Shown here: positions 13,401 to 21,349 of the stretch, piece after piece
How positions within the stretch are numbered: the stretch's first letter is position 1
Layout of the letters: each line of letters starts with the position of its first letter
Assembly (NCBI GenBank): GCA_031763025.1
Contig: JASSKH010000025.1
Location: forward strand, 7,301,274-7,365,273
Source: Macrocystis pyrifera
Taxonomy: Eukaryota > Sar > Phaeophyceae > Laminariales > Laminariaceae
DNA length: 64,000 nucleotides
Direction: 5' to 3'
Notes under the pieces: model-generated
Database searches by the model: none
What the model was told of the DNA's origin: nothing
Seen by the model: only the letters and a program-made list of their open reading frames with translations
Translations under genes and position numbers: made by a program

Positions 13401-16400
13401 ACAGTAAGGCTCATTCTTATCGGAGAGCTCTTTTTCCAGATTTTTTCGCAAAGTTCGGAAATAATGGAGATATGTATCAAGATACGGAGGCGTTCTATCA
13501 CTATTCGCGAAATTCTCCACAAGTTAAAAAATCAGGAAAGTTAGATTTCACTTATTTGGGGAGAAAAAAAAACCAAGGAAAATCTGGAAGCCAGAAAAAT
13601 TGCGGGAAAAAAAATATGGAAATTATGTGAAAAAAAACTCTCCGACAAGAATGTGACCGTAGGGCACGACCCCTACCTACCGTGCGCCTAATTGGCAGGC
13701 TCTACGATAATAGTAAGGGTAGCACTTTTCGCCTTTCAAGGCAAAATAATATGACTGATGGGCCTCCTTAAGGGCACTGAGGAATTGCCCGATAATGCAT
13801 GCCTCTTCACAGGCTGGAGCATCGTTTTTTATTCTTGAATAAGTTTTCGTTGTATTACCTAGGGGGCCGTGGCATCGCTCATCTGGTTCTTGCCCATTTT
13901 TTCTTTTTATCAAGAAGCAGGGCTTGTAGAGCGCCCCGAGTGAAGATGGAAGGAGACTCAGAAAATATCAGGATGCATCGTCACTATGATGTATCGAAGA
14001 AATTGCTTCCACCAAACCACTGCTCGTTGAGCATCACGCGTAATAAGTTTTATTTTGTCGCGCGGAGAGCAAATCTGACGCGTCAAAAAGCAGAGCTACT
14101 CGTGGAGGGGGGCAGAGCGAATGCGCGAAAACAACAACAACAACAAAAAAAACACATGAACTGTGTCCCGGGAGAAAAAGCCTCACTCACGCGGTGACGC
14201 GTGCCACGTTTGGGCCGAAATATTCATGACGGACTATGTACCCGGTATGTTTCCCGCTTGTGTTGTACCGTACCATACCTTGCGTTACCGTAGCACATCT
14301 GTACCGTACCGCTCTGTCCCACAACATAAAGACCGTTCGCATTGAATCATAATGTACAAACGGGAAAGACGTGGTGTTGGCTATGATGGCTGTTCATCTG
14401 GGTAGGTGAGCGTACATACTTTTCTGAAAAGAAAAGAGTCAGCTCTTCGGATGAGGTTTGTCTGGAGATTTCCGAAAGTGAGAGGACCCCCAGGAACTTT
14501 TTAGGTCCTGCGTATGTAGCCCTGGTGTAGAACGATTCTGGAAATATTGACCACAAGCTTCGATTGAATCCCTCTCACGAGTACGGGCTGAGGAGAAGCG
14601 GCCGAACACCACGTCGGGGGGGGGGGGGGGGGGGGGGGGGGGGGTACTCATTATCATGCATGGCCGTAGTAGTATGAGCATAGACCTTCGCACCCCTCCA
14701 GTGTTAGAACGGAGCACGTCGGGTTTTCACCGACTAGGCAGACATTGCTTGCACCAAGCGCGAAGCGCCGTGAGGCGTTCGGCGAGTCGCATGAAGGGTT
14801 AGCTGCATGCTTCCAAGAACCGCTTGTGCGGCGGACTTGCAGATGGATGGCAGACAGCTTCAATTAGTTGACGTACTTTCCGGTGTGGCCACTTCCAGAG
14901 ACAGCAATGGGGTTTATTACGTTTCTGCCTCGTGGGTGCCTCATTGCATACACACTACGTGATACGATAATTCCCCTTGTGCTGAGTAAAGGTTCTCTAT
15001 CCCGCACAAATGATCCAACTCGACCATGAGCTGTGACCGACCGCCAAAAACAAACAAACTAAAACTGTACCCTGGTTGTCTAGCTCAAGTAGTGGACGGC
15101 ACTTTTAAAGCGCCGTTGCCAACCGACGCCAACCCAACCCATACAAAGTATACGGCGGGGGGGGGGGGGGGGGTATACTCGACAGCATGGCGTCGCCGTA
15201 GTCGTATGGCCATAGACCCTCGCATCTCTACAATCCCGGAACGGAGCGGGGAGGGGTTGAGATATCCGCGGCTTTTCTTGTACGAAAACGTTACACACCT
15301 CATCAGACATGGAATCGATTCCTATAATTAGAATCATGGATTCCTGGTCTGTATACGGTCTAAAGCCCATGGTACCGCGCGGGAGCTGTAAAATCTGCCC
15401 ATGATCTATAGCACGTATTTCTTGGGTTGGATCTGTACTGCGAACAGATCCTGCACAAAAACAATCTCTCACGGCGGCAGGTGAGGAAAAACACTATAGA
15501 TGATCTACAGTAGACAGATAGATCAGATATATCATGATCTGTATGATCTGTCTTGAGGTGTGAAACGTGTGTAAAGTTGTGGGTGGTGCGGTCGTGGGAA
15601 GAAACCGCGGCGTGGTGAGTCCGTCGCCCGGCATGTTTGATCCAAAGGCGTTTTCAGTGCGAGCTGTGCGGACAGGGGGTACATACACGCTGTGGTGGTC
15701 AGGGCTTCCGCGTGCGTGCGAGTGCACCGGGACACGACGCGATATACGAAGATAACTCGCTTGCATTTTTACCTGGCATGCCGTCCGCATCGATAACAGT
15801 AGCAGCAATAGCAGCAGCAGCAGCAACAACGACAGACGAACAGCTCTCACCGAAACAAATACGCACCACACGCAAGACGCGGTCCACAATCACCAACACA
15901 AGCCACAATCACCAACACACCCAACACCAATGCGACCAAAAAAACACAATCCGCAAATAAAAATAATCCTATTTACGGGGGGACCATAGTAAATAGGACC
16001 AAATATTGTGAGTAAAAATAGGTAAATATATAGGTTTTTGTGTCTACCGTACGTCCTCTTTACTATGGTCCTCCGTAATAACTGTTAGATCTGTCGGTAC
16101 TACAGTCTACAGCTGTGCAGGGCACCTACCAATACCAAGAAAATTATAAGCAACAAGACCACCGCCAACATTTGCAGGAAAACAAAAAAATCCAGAGGTC
16201 GTTACACCCGAAGTTCGTGTACGTACAACAGACACCCATTCTAAGATGAGAAACCCAGCCTGGACCAGATTTCCAGTTTCTTACTTGGTGCCCTGTTGCG
16301 CTCTATTGACAGGTGCGAAGCGGCCTGGAGGCGACCAACGAGAAGGAGAGGCTGGCGTTGCTCGCGCGGGGAAAGCGTGGGCACAAAAAGGACAAGAAAC

Positions 16401-16405
16401 CTTGA
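4505..16405 (+). CDS. Five-exon gene, unrecognised basic, charged protein
   Basis: Five exons fit one reading frame with matching phases: 4505-4651, 7716-7808, 10663-10786, 12539-12625 and 16313-16405 (TGA). The joined product, about 181 residues without the missing 5' end, has three parts. The first is a charged stretch (VQQRDLARRARLFVKEPFPH). The middle is a helical region with an LYCC pair and an FKKVLESHLEQAVAKITKSY helix. The end is a helical segment (LKADVGAELWLMQSSLDEV) followed by a Lys/Arg-rich tail (GKRGHKKDKKP). Each exon is bounded by AG and GT, with donors gtgag, gtaag, gtgag and gtagg; the acceptor of exon 4 is aaaaag. No start exon was found upstream, so more may lie 5' of 4505. 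An AATAAA lies at about 16508. No family or function is recognised. Introns of 1.9-3.7 kb hold SINEs, MITEs and minisatellites. Confidence 0.75.
4829..5046. mobile_element. GGGTC-array element with CAGGGC ends
   Basis: It starts CAGGGCTCTTCAAGGGTC and ends GACCCGTCAAAAGCCCTG, imperfect inverted ends around runs of GGGTC then GACCC. The two strands of the array can pair into a hairpin. CAGGG ends recall non-autonomous hAT elements. No flanking duplication is visible at this copy. Confidence 0.5.
5731..6258 (-). mobile_element. Poly-C-tailed SINE, near full length
   Basis: On the minus strand it runs from a GGTTGAGTTGGCGTCGG-like head to a tail ending GAGTACA followed by C runs (seen as G at 5731-5747). 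The tail has the doubled form with two GAGTACA/GAGCACA motifs. No ORF. Confidence 0.75.
6262..6368 (-). mobile_element. SINE 3' fragment
   Basis: Only the last 100 bp of the family is present (GTCCGGCATT...CATGCGTGGCATGAGTG region), directly beside the head of the previous copy. It has no long C tail. Confidence 0.6.
7310..7406. mobile_element. TA-MITE copy 1 (family of about 110-bp foldback elements)
   Basis: The family has imperfect inverted ends of about 28 bp, outermost TATTACGGGGGACCATAGTA, with the mirror ending TACTATGGTCCCCCGTAATA, and about 55 bp between. There is no coding capacity. The TA at each end suggests TA target duplication, as in Tc1/mariner-type MITEs. This copy has a shortened centre. 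Confidence 0.8.
7625..7672. repeat. (CT)n microsatellite before exon 2 of the unknown gene
   Basis: An almost pure TC run, followed by T-rich sequence, lies about 45 bp before the acceptor at 7715 and serves as an extended pyrimidine tract. Confidence 0.8.
7716..7808 (+). CDS. Exon 2 of the unknown gene
   Basis: Acceptor gtccctgcag, donor TG|gtaaga. It encodes MTPEAIAGDALLQFEEIKRA and a Lys/Glu-rich continuation. The split Trp codon is completed in the next exon. Confidence 0.72.
8444..8532. repeat. Poly-T then poly-A palindrome
   Basis: T runs at 8446-8472 are followed by a run of about 39 A at 8494-8532, able to fold back. It may be a low-complexity junction or tail; no element is recognised. 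Confidence 0.6.
8555..8605. repeat. GGGACTGCAG-family fragment
   Basis: It contains ACTCAAATTCTAAGTAATTT and GGGACTGCAG, the half-palindrome also found at 18.5, 39.3, 41.6 and 42.7 kb. Confidence 0.5.
8674..8945 (-). mobile_element. Poly-C-tailed SINE, 3' half
   Basis: The tail has the doubled GAGTA motif. The 5' border falls in a second G run (8917-8940), so the fragment lies between two C tracts on its own strand. Confidence 0.72.
8950..10250. other. No gene seen; intron of the unknown gene
   Basis: Contains a (CAA)n run at 9926-9985 and otherwise unique-looking sequence with no supported exon. Confidence 0.5.
10265..10512 (+). mobile_element. GATA-tailed SINE-like element (family B), copy 1
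   Basis: The core includes CCGCGCGGGA, ATAGCACGTGTCTATTTTGG, GGATCTGCAC and CTCACAACGGCAAGCGAG. The copy ends in (GATA)n followed by (GATT)n at 10451-10512. Similar cores occur at 15.3, 34.7, 43.9, 48.9 and 62.6 kb. Confidence 0.55.
10663..10786 (+). CDS. Exon 3 of the unknown gene
   Basis: The acceptor is preceded by a C/T tract with runs of 10 and 18 C; donor GAC|gtgagc. It encodes KYASVDRAFGEPPLYCC and a helix ending KITKSYD. Confidence 0.78.
10895..11100. repeat. GGGATTGCAAATA minisatellite
   Basis: About 13 degenerate copies of a 13-17 bp unit (GGGATTGCAAATACTG type). Confidence 0.75.
11264..11374. mobile_element. TA-MITE copy 2
   Basis: Reverse orientation relative to copy 1 (GTAC side first). 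The left end has small changes (ACGGAGGAGCC); the right end is intact. Confidence 0.8.
11525..12345. repeat. 24-bp minisatellite array, in two blocks
   Basis: The unit is close to TATATTTCGGGACAGAGTGG plus TCCT. Because the period is a multiple of three, long frames stay open and would read YISGQSGP repeated (+). The two blocks (11525-11745 and 11925-12345) are separated by a duplicated A-rich piece. Confidence 0.85.
11775..11925. repeat. Tandem pair of a unit of about 70 bp
   Basis: Two copies of a segment starting TTAAATTAGAAAAAAAAAAT and ending near GGGCCCTT interrupt the 24-bp minisatellite. Confidence 0.7.
12539..12625 (+). CDS. Exon 4 of the unknown gene
   Basis: Exactly 29 codons in phase 0, donor GAG|gtaggt. 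The only acceptor in phase is the purine-rich ggaaaaag, an odd 3' splice site shared in style with other genes here. Confidence 0.65.
13010..13262. mobile_element. Foldback MITE family C, copy 1
   Basis: About 250 bp, A-rich, with degraded inverted ends (CTTTCATATCGAACACC and AGCTCTCCGATAAAAAAGG). The interior has TATCAATATACGGAAGCG and a GGAAATTATGG motif shared with copies 2 and 3. Confidence 0.55.
13404..13652. mobile_element. Foldback MITE family C, copy 2
   Basis: The best preserved copy: ends CATTCTTATCGGAGAGCTC and CTCTCCGACAAGAATG are inverted repeats. Confidence 0.65.
13655..14610. other. No gene seen; intron of the unknown gene
   Basis: Unique-looking sequence. An open frame at 13799-14197 (+) has no family features and no paired splice sites. 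Confidence 0.5.
14616..15143 (-). mobile_element. Poly-C-tailed SINE, full length
   Basis: About 525 bp from the head (GGGTTGGGTTGGCGTCGG on the minus strand) to GATAATGAGTAC followed by about 26 C. One of the best reference copies. Confidence 0.82.
15155..15262 (-). mobile_element. SINE 3' fragment with C tail
   Basis: Its C tail (about 20 bases, seen as G) ends some 15 bp before the head of the full-length copy, in head-to-tail order. Confidence 0.7.
15310..15552 (+). mobile_element. GATA-tailed SINE-like element (family B), copy 2
   Basis: Core GGTACCGCGCGGGAGCTGTA, GGGTTGGATCTGTACTGCG, CTCACGGCGGCAGGTGAGG; tail of GATA/GATC words. Confidence 0.55.
15971..16080. mobile_element. TA-MITE copy 3
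   Basis: Both ends are present, 231 bp before the last exon of the unknown gene. Confidence 0.82.
16313..16405 (+). CDS. Terminal exon of the unknown gene
   Basis: Acceptor ctattgacag; 30 codons then TGA. It encodes VRSGLEATNEKERLALLARG and the basic tail. Confidence 0.72.
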   Translation: MRSGLEATNEKERLALLARGKRGHKKDKKP

Positions 16406-16409
16406 GACA

Positions 16410-17240
16410 AACCTTTTGGCAAAAATGCAGACGCCGGCCGCGAAGCTGGACATACGGGGGGTGTGTGCATGGGGTGGTTCCTTGCAATCACGGTTGGCCT
16501 ACACGCATAATAAAGTTTATCTTGATAAGTGCTGCTATTCTGTCTGTCTGTAATTGGGTAAGAGCAGCGCGATCCAGAGCGCTTCAGCCCCGCCTTGCCC
16601 CATGGGTAGGGAGGCTGGGTGCCACAACCAGCAGAACAGCGGGTCCCGTGCCGCGCTGAGCGGTGGCCGTGACGCAGCCCCAAAGCGGTTCTAAAAGCCC
16701 TCTAGCCAGCCTAGCTGCTGGCGTACATTTTGAATTACAATTCTGGCAGACGATTGGTTGGGCAAATCCATGCCAGAGGAGCTGGGTCTGTCTAGCACAT
16801 TGGTGCTGAATAGAGCCATCGAGGTTCCCATCACGCCCGGGCAGGGTACTGTCGCATCCCCGGATCAGGAATCCCTCCACAAATCTATAACTCCGACCAA
16901 CCGGGAACTAAAACAGCGACCGCCCGGGTCGACACCGCCCTGCACGGTGTGGAGACCCCACCCTCATCGGCTGATCACTGGTTGGCTGAGGTTCCTGGAG
17001 CCAGCGGCACACTCGGCCCCATCCCCAGATTTGCCTCTTAGGTTTTCCCTTTCGGCCATCGAATTCCTGAAGCTTACATCGCACGGCCTCAATCAGATAT
17101 AAAAAAGAGAAGTGTCCCGACCCGACCCGATCCAACCCGTGATATTTTTTCAAATATTTCCTGGCCAGTGAAGAGTCGTAAAACAAATGTTTTGATAACA
17201 AAATGTACGCGCAACCCGGCGAACACTCCCAGTCATCGAC
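16410..17240. other. 3' flank of the unknown gene; no further exon
   Basis: Several frames are open over 16530-17100 without a recognisable motif. AATAAA at about 16508 may serve as a poly-A signal. Confidence 0.4.
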
Positions 17241-17244
17241 TACC

Positions 17245-17362
17245 TAAGCAATAAATGAGTACGTTCCGCCCCCCCCCCCCTCTCCGTCTCGAAGGGGACG
17301 CATTATCAATGGTCAAACGACTTAAGGCAAGCAACAAATGAGTACACCTCCCCCCCCCCGCT
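17245..17362 (+). mobile_element. Two LINE 3'-tail fragments in tandem
   Basis: The first ends AAATGAGTACGTTCCG then 11 C. The second starts right after these C (TCTCCGTCTCGAAGGGG), runs through ATGGTCAAACGACTTAAGGC and ends AATGAGTACACCT then C. Both match the 3' end of the LINE at 54.6 kb. Confidence 0.72.
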
Positions 17363-17507
17363 TCCCTATCGGGACGTGGTTCGCCACTTCAGAGGACCAA
17401 ACGAGACCCCCTTCGGGCGTTCGTTATGATCGCACTATGACGGAAGCGAGTGGCAAAAAATCCACACGATCGCTGCCTATCATGCAGGGGGTCTCTATCA
17501 GCGCTGT

Positions 17508-17702
17508 TCGCGGGTCGGATCAAACCTCGGGGGATAGATCGGGTCGGGCAAGGGTAAGGGTAAGGGCAAGGGCAACCCGGTCCGGTCCGTGAGAGTTTGA
17601 GAACCCCCTGACCCGATCCGACCCGACCCGACCCGACCCGTGAGATTTCGAAAACTTCCTGACCCGACCCGAGGGCTGGCGGCACGACCCGTGAAGACCA
17701 CT
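17508..17702. mobile_element. GGGTC-array element
   Basis: Starts near GTTCGCGGGTCGGATC and ends GACCCGTGAAGACC, with GACCC runs separated by a spacer of GTGAGATTTCGAAAACTT type. Confidence 0.45.
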
Positions 17703-18031
17703 CACTGGTCGTTTTGAGCTGGGTTAGGCCGGCAGAGGTCCTACCAATTATGAGGCCGCCGGAGATGTTCGCTCGTCCGGATCAAAATTTCCTTCTTAGT
17801 TTTCGTGTTCAAGGGAGTGAAGGTAGAGCTTATCTTACACGTATGTTTTTTGGTTTTCTAACGAAACTATTTTGAGCAAATGCCACCACAGCAGGCAGGG
17901 GTGGCGTGCCGTACTTTCGGAGCCCCTCGCACATGAGGAACTCAATATATCTCACGCCGAAAACATAACCCTAACGAACAAAAGGCTGTTGGCGCAGCAA
18001 CACGACCAGTAATAAAAGGCGCTAAAGGCAC

Positions 18032-18127
18032 TATTACGGGGGACTATAGTTAATAGGACCTACTGTGCACACAAACACCCACATATTTCCATATTTTTAC
18101 TAGCAATATTTGGTCCTATTTACTACC
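18032..18127. mobile_element. TA-MITE copy 4, left part (interrupted)
   Basis: The left 96 bp up to TTTACTA. The missing right end appears at 18456-18473 (CTATGGCCCCCCGTAATA), so about 328 bp lie inside the element, bordered by CTA on both sides. Confidence 0.7.
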
Positions 18128-18160
18128 TTTTTTTTTTTAATCATCACTTTTACTTTCCAG

Positions 18161-18239
18161 CCGAACTCGTAGGAGGGTTTACCCTCGACGATCTTCTGGA
18201 CAAGCCGTGGTCACAGGTGTCGTCCCTTCTCCCCCCCCG
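18161..18239 (+). CDS. Candidate exon, unknown protein, inside a split MITE
   Basis: Good acceptor tttactttccag and donor CG|gtacgt. The frame reads ELVGGFTLDDLLDKPWSQVS then SLLPP. A run of eight C just before the donor makes the exit phase uncertain. No family is recognised. Confidence 0.5.
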
Positions 18240-18417
18240 GTACGTGCCTTTATTTTTGGTCGCGCATAGGGTTCAGCATTCCCACTGCTCGTCGATTTTC
18301 ATCGAATGTACAGCTAACTCGCGCTCTCGCGCTTTCCGCTAATCAATATCGTGCAAAAAAAAGTCCCTACGAGCATGCACTCGGTGAGACTCGACCCCAC
18401 GAAATTGATCTTGACAG

Positions 18418-18470
18418 GCTCGCGGACCACCTACCAAGCCATCGGGGACGCCGGCTATGGCCCCCCGTAA
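18418..18470 (+). CDS. Candidate terminal exon joined to the previous one
   Basis: After acceptor atcttgacag one frame reads SRTTYQAIGDAGYGPP and stops at a TAA that belongs to the right end of the MITE. This frame would fit the previous exon only if its C run were one base different; as written, the joined frame gives a different, less protein-like reading. Confidence 0.35.
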
Positions 18471-18473
18471 TAA
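18456..18473. mobile_element. TA-MITE copy 4, right end
   Basis: CTATGGCCCCCCGTAATA, completing the copy at 18032-18127. Confidence 0.6.
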
Positions 18474-18514
18474 AACAAATGTACTTAGGTACTAAATTTT
18501 CAAAAAAACTTGGC

Positions 18515-18602
18515 TCTTTTAGGACTGCAGTCCCGTTTCGGGGACAAACTATTTAGAATTTGACTCGTTTGTTCCCAAAATGGGACTGTGGCGCTAAAAG
18601 AA
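18515..18602. repeat. GGGACTGCAG-family palindromic element
   Basis: Inverted halves GGACTGCAGTCCCGTTTCGG and TTCCCAAAATGGGACTG surround AATTTGACTCG. Confidence 0.55.
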
Positions 18603-18803
18603 TTAACCGTAGTTGCTCCCTGGAGGAGCTTAACCGGTCAGAAAACATTGCCTCAGAAGGCAAAAAAGTGCAACCCTTTACCTCGGTATGATGAGCCTCG
18701 TTTTTCAACAACAGGGTCTGACCTACTCCCCCCCGCGAATGTTCCACCATCGCATGCACACAAATTGACGACAGTTCCTGTTCGCAAGATCTGGCCTAGC
18801 CCC

Positions 18804-18953
18804 TTATCTCTGCGGTCTTGGGATGGGGGTGGCGAAGTCGTCCAGCCTCTGTGCGAGCACCACGTCCTTGCGGGAAAGACCCCCGATGTCGTGGGTCGAC
18901 AGGGTGACGTCCACCCTGTTGTACACGTTGAACCACTCGGGGTGGTGGTCCAT
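18804..18953 (-). CDS. PCBD: PCBD terminal exon
   Basis: Acceptor gcctgcccccag, 49 codons plus TAA. Carries HHPEWF and STHD. Confidence 0.9.
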   Translation of the reverse strand: MDHHPEWFNVYNRVDVTLSTHDIGGLSRKDVVLAQRLDDFATPIPRPQR

Positions 18954-20508
18954 CTGGGGGCAGGCGTTCAACAGGACACACGTCGCAGCAGGCGTGGGGG
19001 GGGGGGGGGGGGGGGGGGTACTCAGTATCGTGCATGGCCGTAGTCGTGTGACCATAGACCCTCGCATCCCTACACTGCCGGGACAGAGCACGTCGGGTTT
19101 TCACCGACCAGGCAGACATTGCTTGCACCAAGCGCGAAGCGCCGTGAGGTTTTGGGCCAGTCGCATGAAGGGTGAGCTGCATGCATCCTACTAAGAACGA
19201 TTTAAAGGCGGATTTTCTTGCACATGGAATTCAGCATCAATGAATTGAGTCAAGGGAGGGGAGGGGGGGGGGGGTACTCACTTTTGCTGCTTGCCTTAGA
19301 AATTTGACCATTGACCCCTCCTAAGACGGAGCACCGTCCCTACTCCTAACAGAGGCCTCCTCCGACTTTTGGGCGCTCGTTACAGTTTGATCACATATCG
19401 GGGGTGGGCGGGGTGGGCGGGGCCGGCAAGCCGAACCAACGTCCATCAATATGTACACAGCGCTAGTACGAGAAATGACGATGGCGAAATTGGACTGAGA
19501 ACATGGGAGAATCGTAGGGGCTGCGTACGTAAAGAGTATAGGCCGGACGGCAAAAAAAATGAAACATTTTTGAGTGAAGTTGGAATCGGACAAAAACCTT
19601 GATTTTAGCGTTAAAGTGAATCGGAAACATTGGTAGTCCTGGTTTCGGAGTGAAAATTGACCGGACGCGACAAATATTTTCTGAAATACGGACCCCGGTG
19701 GCACACCGCTGGGGGAAAAAAAAAACAGTACCATAGCATCTACACTAGTATCATGCATATCACAACGAAATACGAGAATCACAAAGTAGCACCATATTGA
19801 TCCCTTCGGGGGCAAGCATTTCACTGAGACACCAACGGGACAAGACGGCGTAAATCGGTGCCTGGAAGGCGGAGAAGACGGCGCGACACGATGCTGGGTC
19901 TACCACCAGGGTAGGGGGGGGGGCGAAGCGGCAACTGGAGCAGACCTGACCGACGCGCGTCCGACCCACCGTTTCCGCGGGCTCTCACAGAAGGCTTGGC
20001 TGTCTGCGCGCACAGGGGTGCTGATACAAAAAAAACACCCCACCGAACTTAGCCTCGGCAAAAAGCGTTGAAACGACAATCCCAGCTCTGTCCAAAGGAA
20101 TGGCCGGTGTATTGGCTGCTGGGCGCACGTACACTGCCAGCCCCCTCATGATAATCCATGCCACAAGAAAGAACGACAAGGAGAAACTTAATCTACTCAG
20201 CCTGAGATTTTTCCGGGGAAAGAAGAAATTCAGGAGCGGACACACTGAACTTGGTGCAGAATCTGTCCCAGACTAGAAATCCAGGCTAGATCGGCATCCC
20301 AGTTTCTTATCACACAGCCGGTACTGCATACATAGCGCGGGAAGTCGGACCCAAGCGCCGGGGAATGTCGGCCTTTGCCGATATATCATGGATGACACGC
20401 GTGCCTAACCTTTTCTGCGACAAGCGCGGTCCTGGTCATGAACGCGAAGGCCTCGTTGAAGTCCGCGAAGCTGAACGTCTTGCGGATGGCGTCCCTGCCC
20501 CCCTCCAC
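18804..20508 (-). CDS. PCBD: Pterin-4a-carbinolamine dehydratase (PCD/DCoH), two exons found
   Basis: The enzyme dehydrates 4a-hydroxytetrahydropterin, recycling the cofactor of aromatic amino acid hydroxylases. Exon 20410-20508 encodes [20 protein letters not shown] and ends ALVAEK. Exon 18804-18953 encodes [20 protein letters not shown] and [10 protein letters not shown], then stops (TAA). The HHPEW motif plus the later STHD carry the active-site histidines of the family, and order and spacing match it. The intron (about 1.46 kb, phase 0) holds a SINE and a LINE tail; the SINE C tail lies about 40 bp from the 3' splice site. The N-terminal exon (about 30-40 residues expected) should lie above 20508 but was not found. 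The C-terminus (ATPIPRPQR) is a little longer than in short bacterial forms. Confidence 0.9.
18996..19248 (-). mobile_element. Poly-C-tailed SINE, 3' half, in the PCBD intron
   Basis: Same orientation as PCBD. Its 22-C tail ends about 42 bp before the acceptor of the last exon. Confidence 0.78.
19257..19385 (-). mobile_element. LINE 3'-end fragment with C tail
   Basis: On the minus strand it matches the end of the LINE at 54.5-54.67 kb: GAGCGCCCAA, TTAGGAGTAGGGACGGTGCT, GGTCAATGGTCAAA, GTGAGTAC then C. The SINE starts just after its C run. Confidence 0.75.
19390..20405. other. PCBD intron, no supported exon
   Basis: Minus-strand open frames near 19760-19970 and 19985-20245 have some protein-like composition but no matching splice pair. 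Confidence 0.4.
20410..20508 (-). CDS. PCBD: PCBD internal exon
   Basis: Acceptor gtaaaccag, donor AAAAG|gttagg, exactly 33 codons, phase 0 at both ends. Confidence 0.88.
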
Positions 20509-20896
20509 CTGGTTTACAAAAAAAAAAAATGGTTACAAAGATGTGCGTTCTGCTTTGAGTTTGACCGATTTGGGTTGGTTGATACTCAGTTTAGAAAGCT
20601 GCGTGATGTTTTCACCTGTTTGTGCGTATGAGAGCAGGCGCGGTCGGGTGCAACCCGTCGCCGCAGACCAGGCACAACGGCAGCGTTTGTTATACAAGCT
20701 GTTCAGTCCCGGCCCATTGCCCAGCCCATGGTTAACCATGAACATACCCCATCGTGCAGCCCACGGTGAAACGTTGCCCCGTGGTATCGTCTACGACATC
20801 ATGGTCAACCATGGGTTGGTCCATCGACTGGCCCAGGGGCTGTCCAACTAATGTCGTACGACCATTGGAGTAAGGGGATGCGGCGTGTCGTGCCGT

Positions 20897-20925
<29 letters not shown>
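20897..20925. repeat. Poly-G run (29)
   Basis: Uninterrupted G. No SINE or LINE tail motif adjoins it. Confidence 0.9.
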
Positions 20926-20927
<2 letters not shown>

Positions 20928-21164
20928 CGCACGGCATCAGCAGCAGGGATGCTATGTAATGGGTGTTGTATGTTGCTGCTGCTGCCGCTCTGCTGCTGCA
21001 ACTGCTTCCTGCTGTTTCTTCCCCCTACTACTGCCGTTGCTGCTGTGCCGTTGCACCCACTTGCTGCTGTTTCTGTTAACAGCATGATCTACGGTAAGTA
21101 CTACAAGTACTACCGCTGCTGCTACTGTTAATATTAGCGGATTTTCTCCCCCCAAAAGTTTCAG

Positions 21165-21348
21165 GGTTCTTCACGGGTCATTACCCCCACGTGACCCCAA
21201 CCGGCGGGTTGGGTGAGGAACTTGTCGAAATCCCACGGATGGGGTCGGGTCGGGTCAGGGGGTTTTCAAATTCTCGCGGATCGGGTCGGGTTGGGTCAAC
21301 CCGACCTGACCCGTGAGATTTCTACCCGACCCGTGAACAGACCCCTGC
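21165..21348. mobile_element. GGGTC-array element
   Basis: Ends CAGGGTTCTTCACGGGTC and GACCCGTGAACAGACCCCTG are inverted copies. The interior switches from GGGTC to GACCC. Confidence 0.52.
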
Positions 21349-21349
21349 A

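Noticed and set aside
15567-15780. Cys-rich frame CELCGQGVHTRCGG (+) resembling a zinc finger
   Set aside because: Only three Cys and one His in proper spacing, no splice pair, and it overlaps two equally open frames.
19985-20245. Membrane-like frame (-) in the PCBD intron
   Set aside because: Hydrophobic composition comes from T-rich DNA; not in phase with PCBD and not part of the family.
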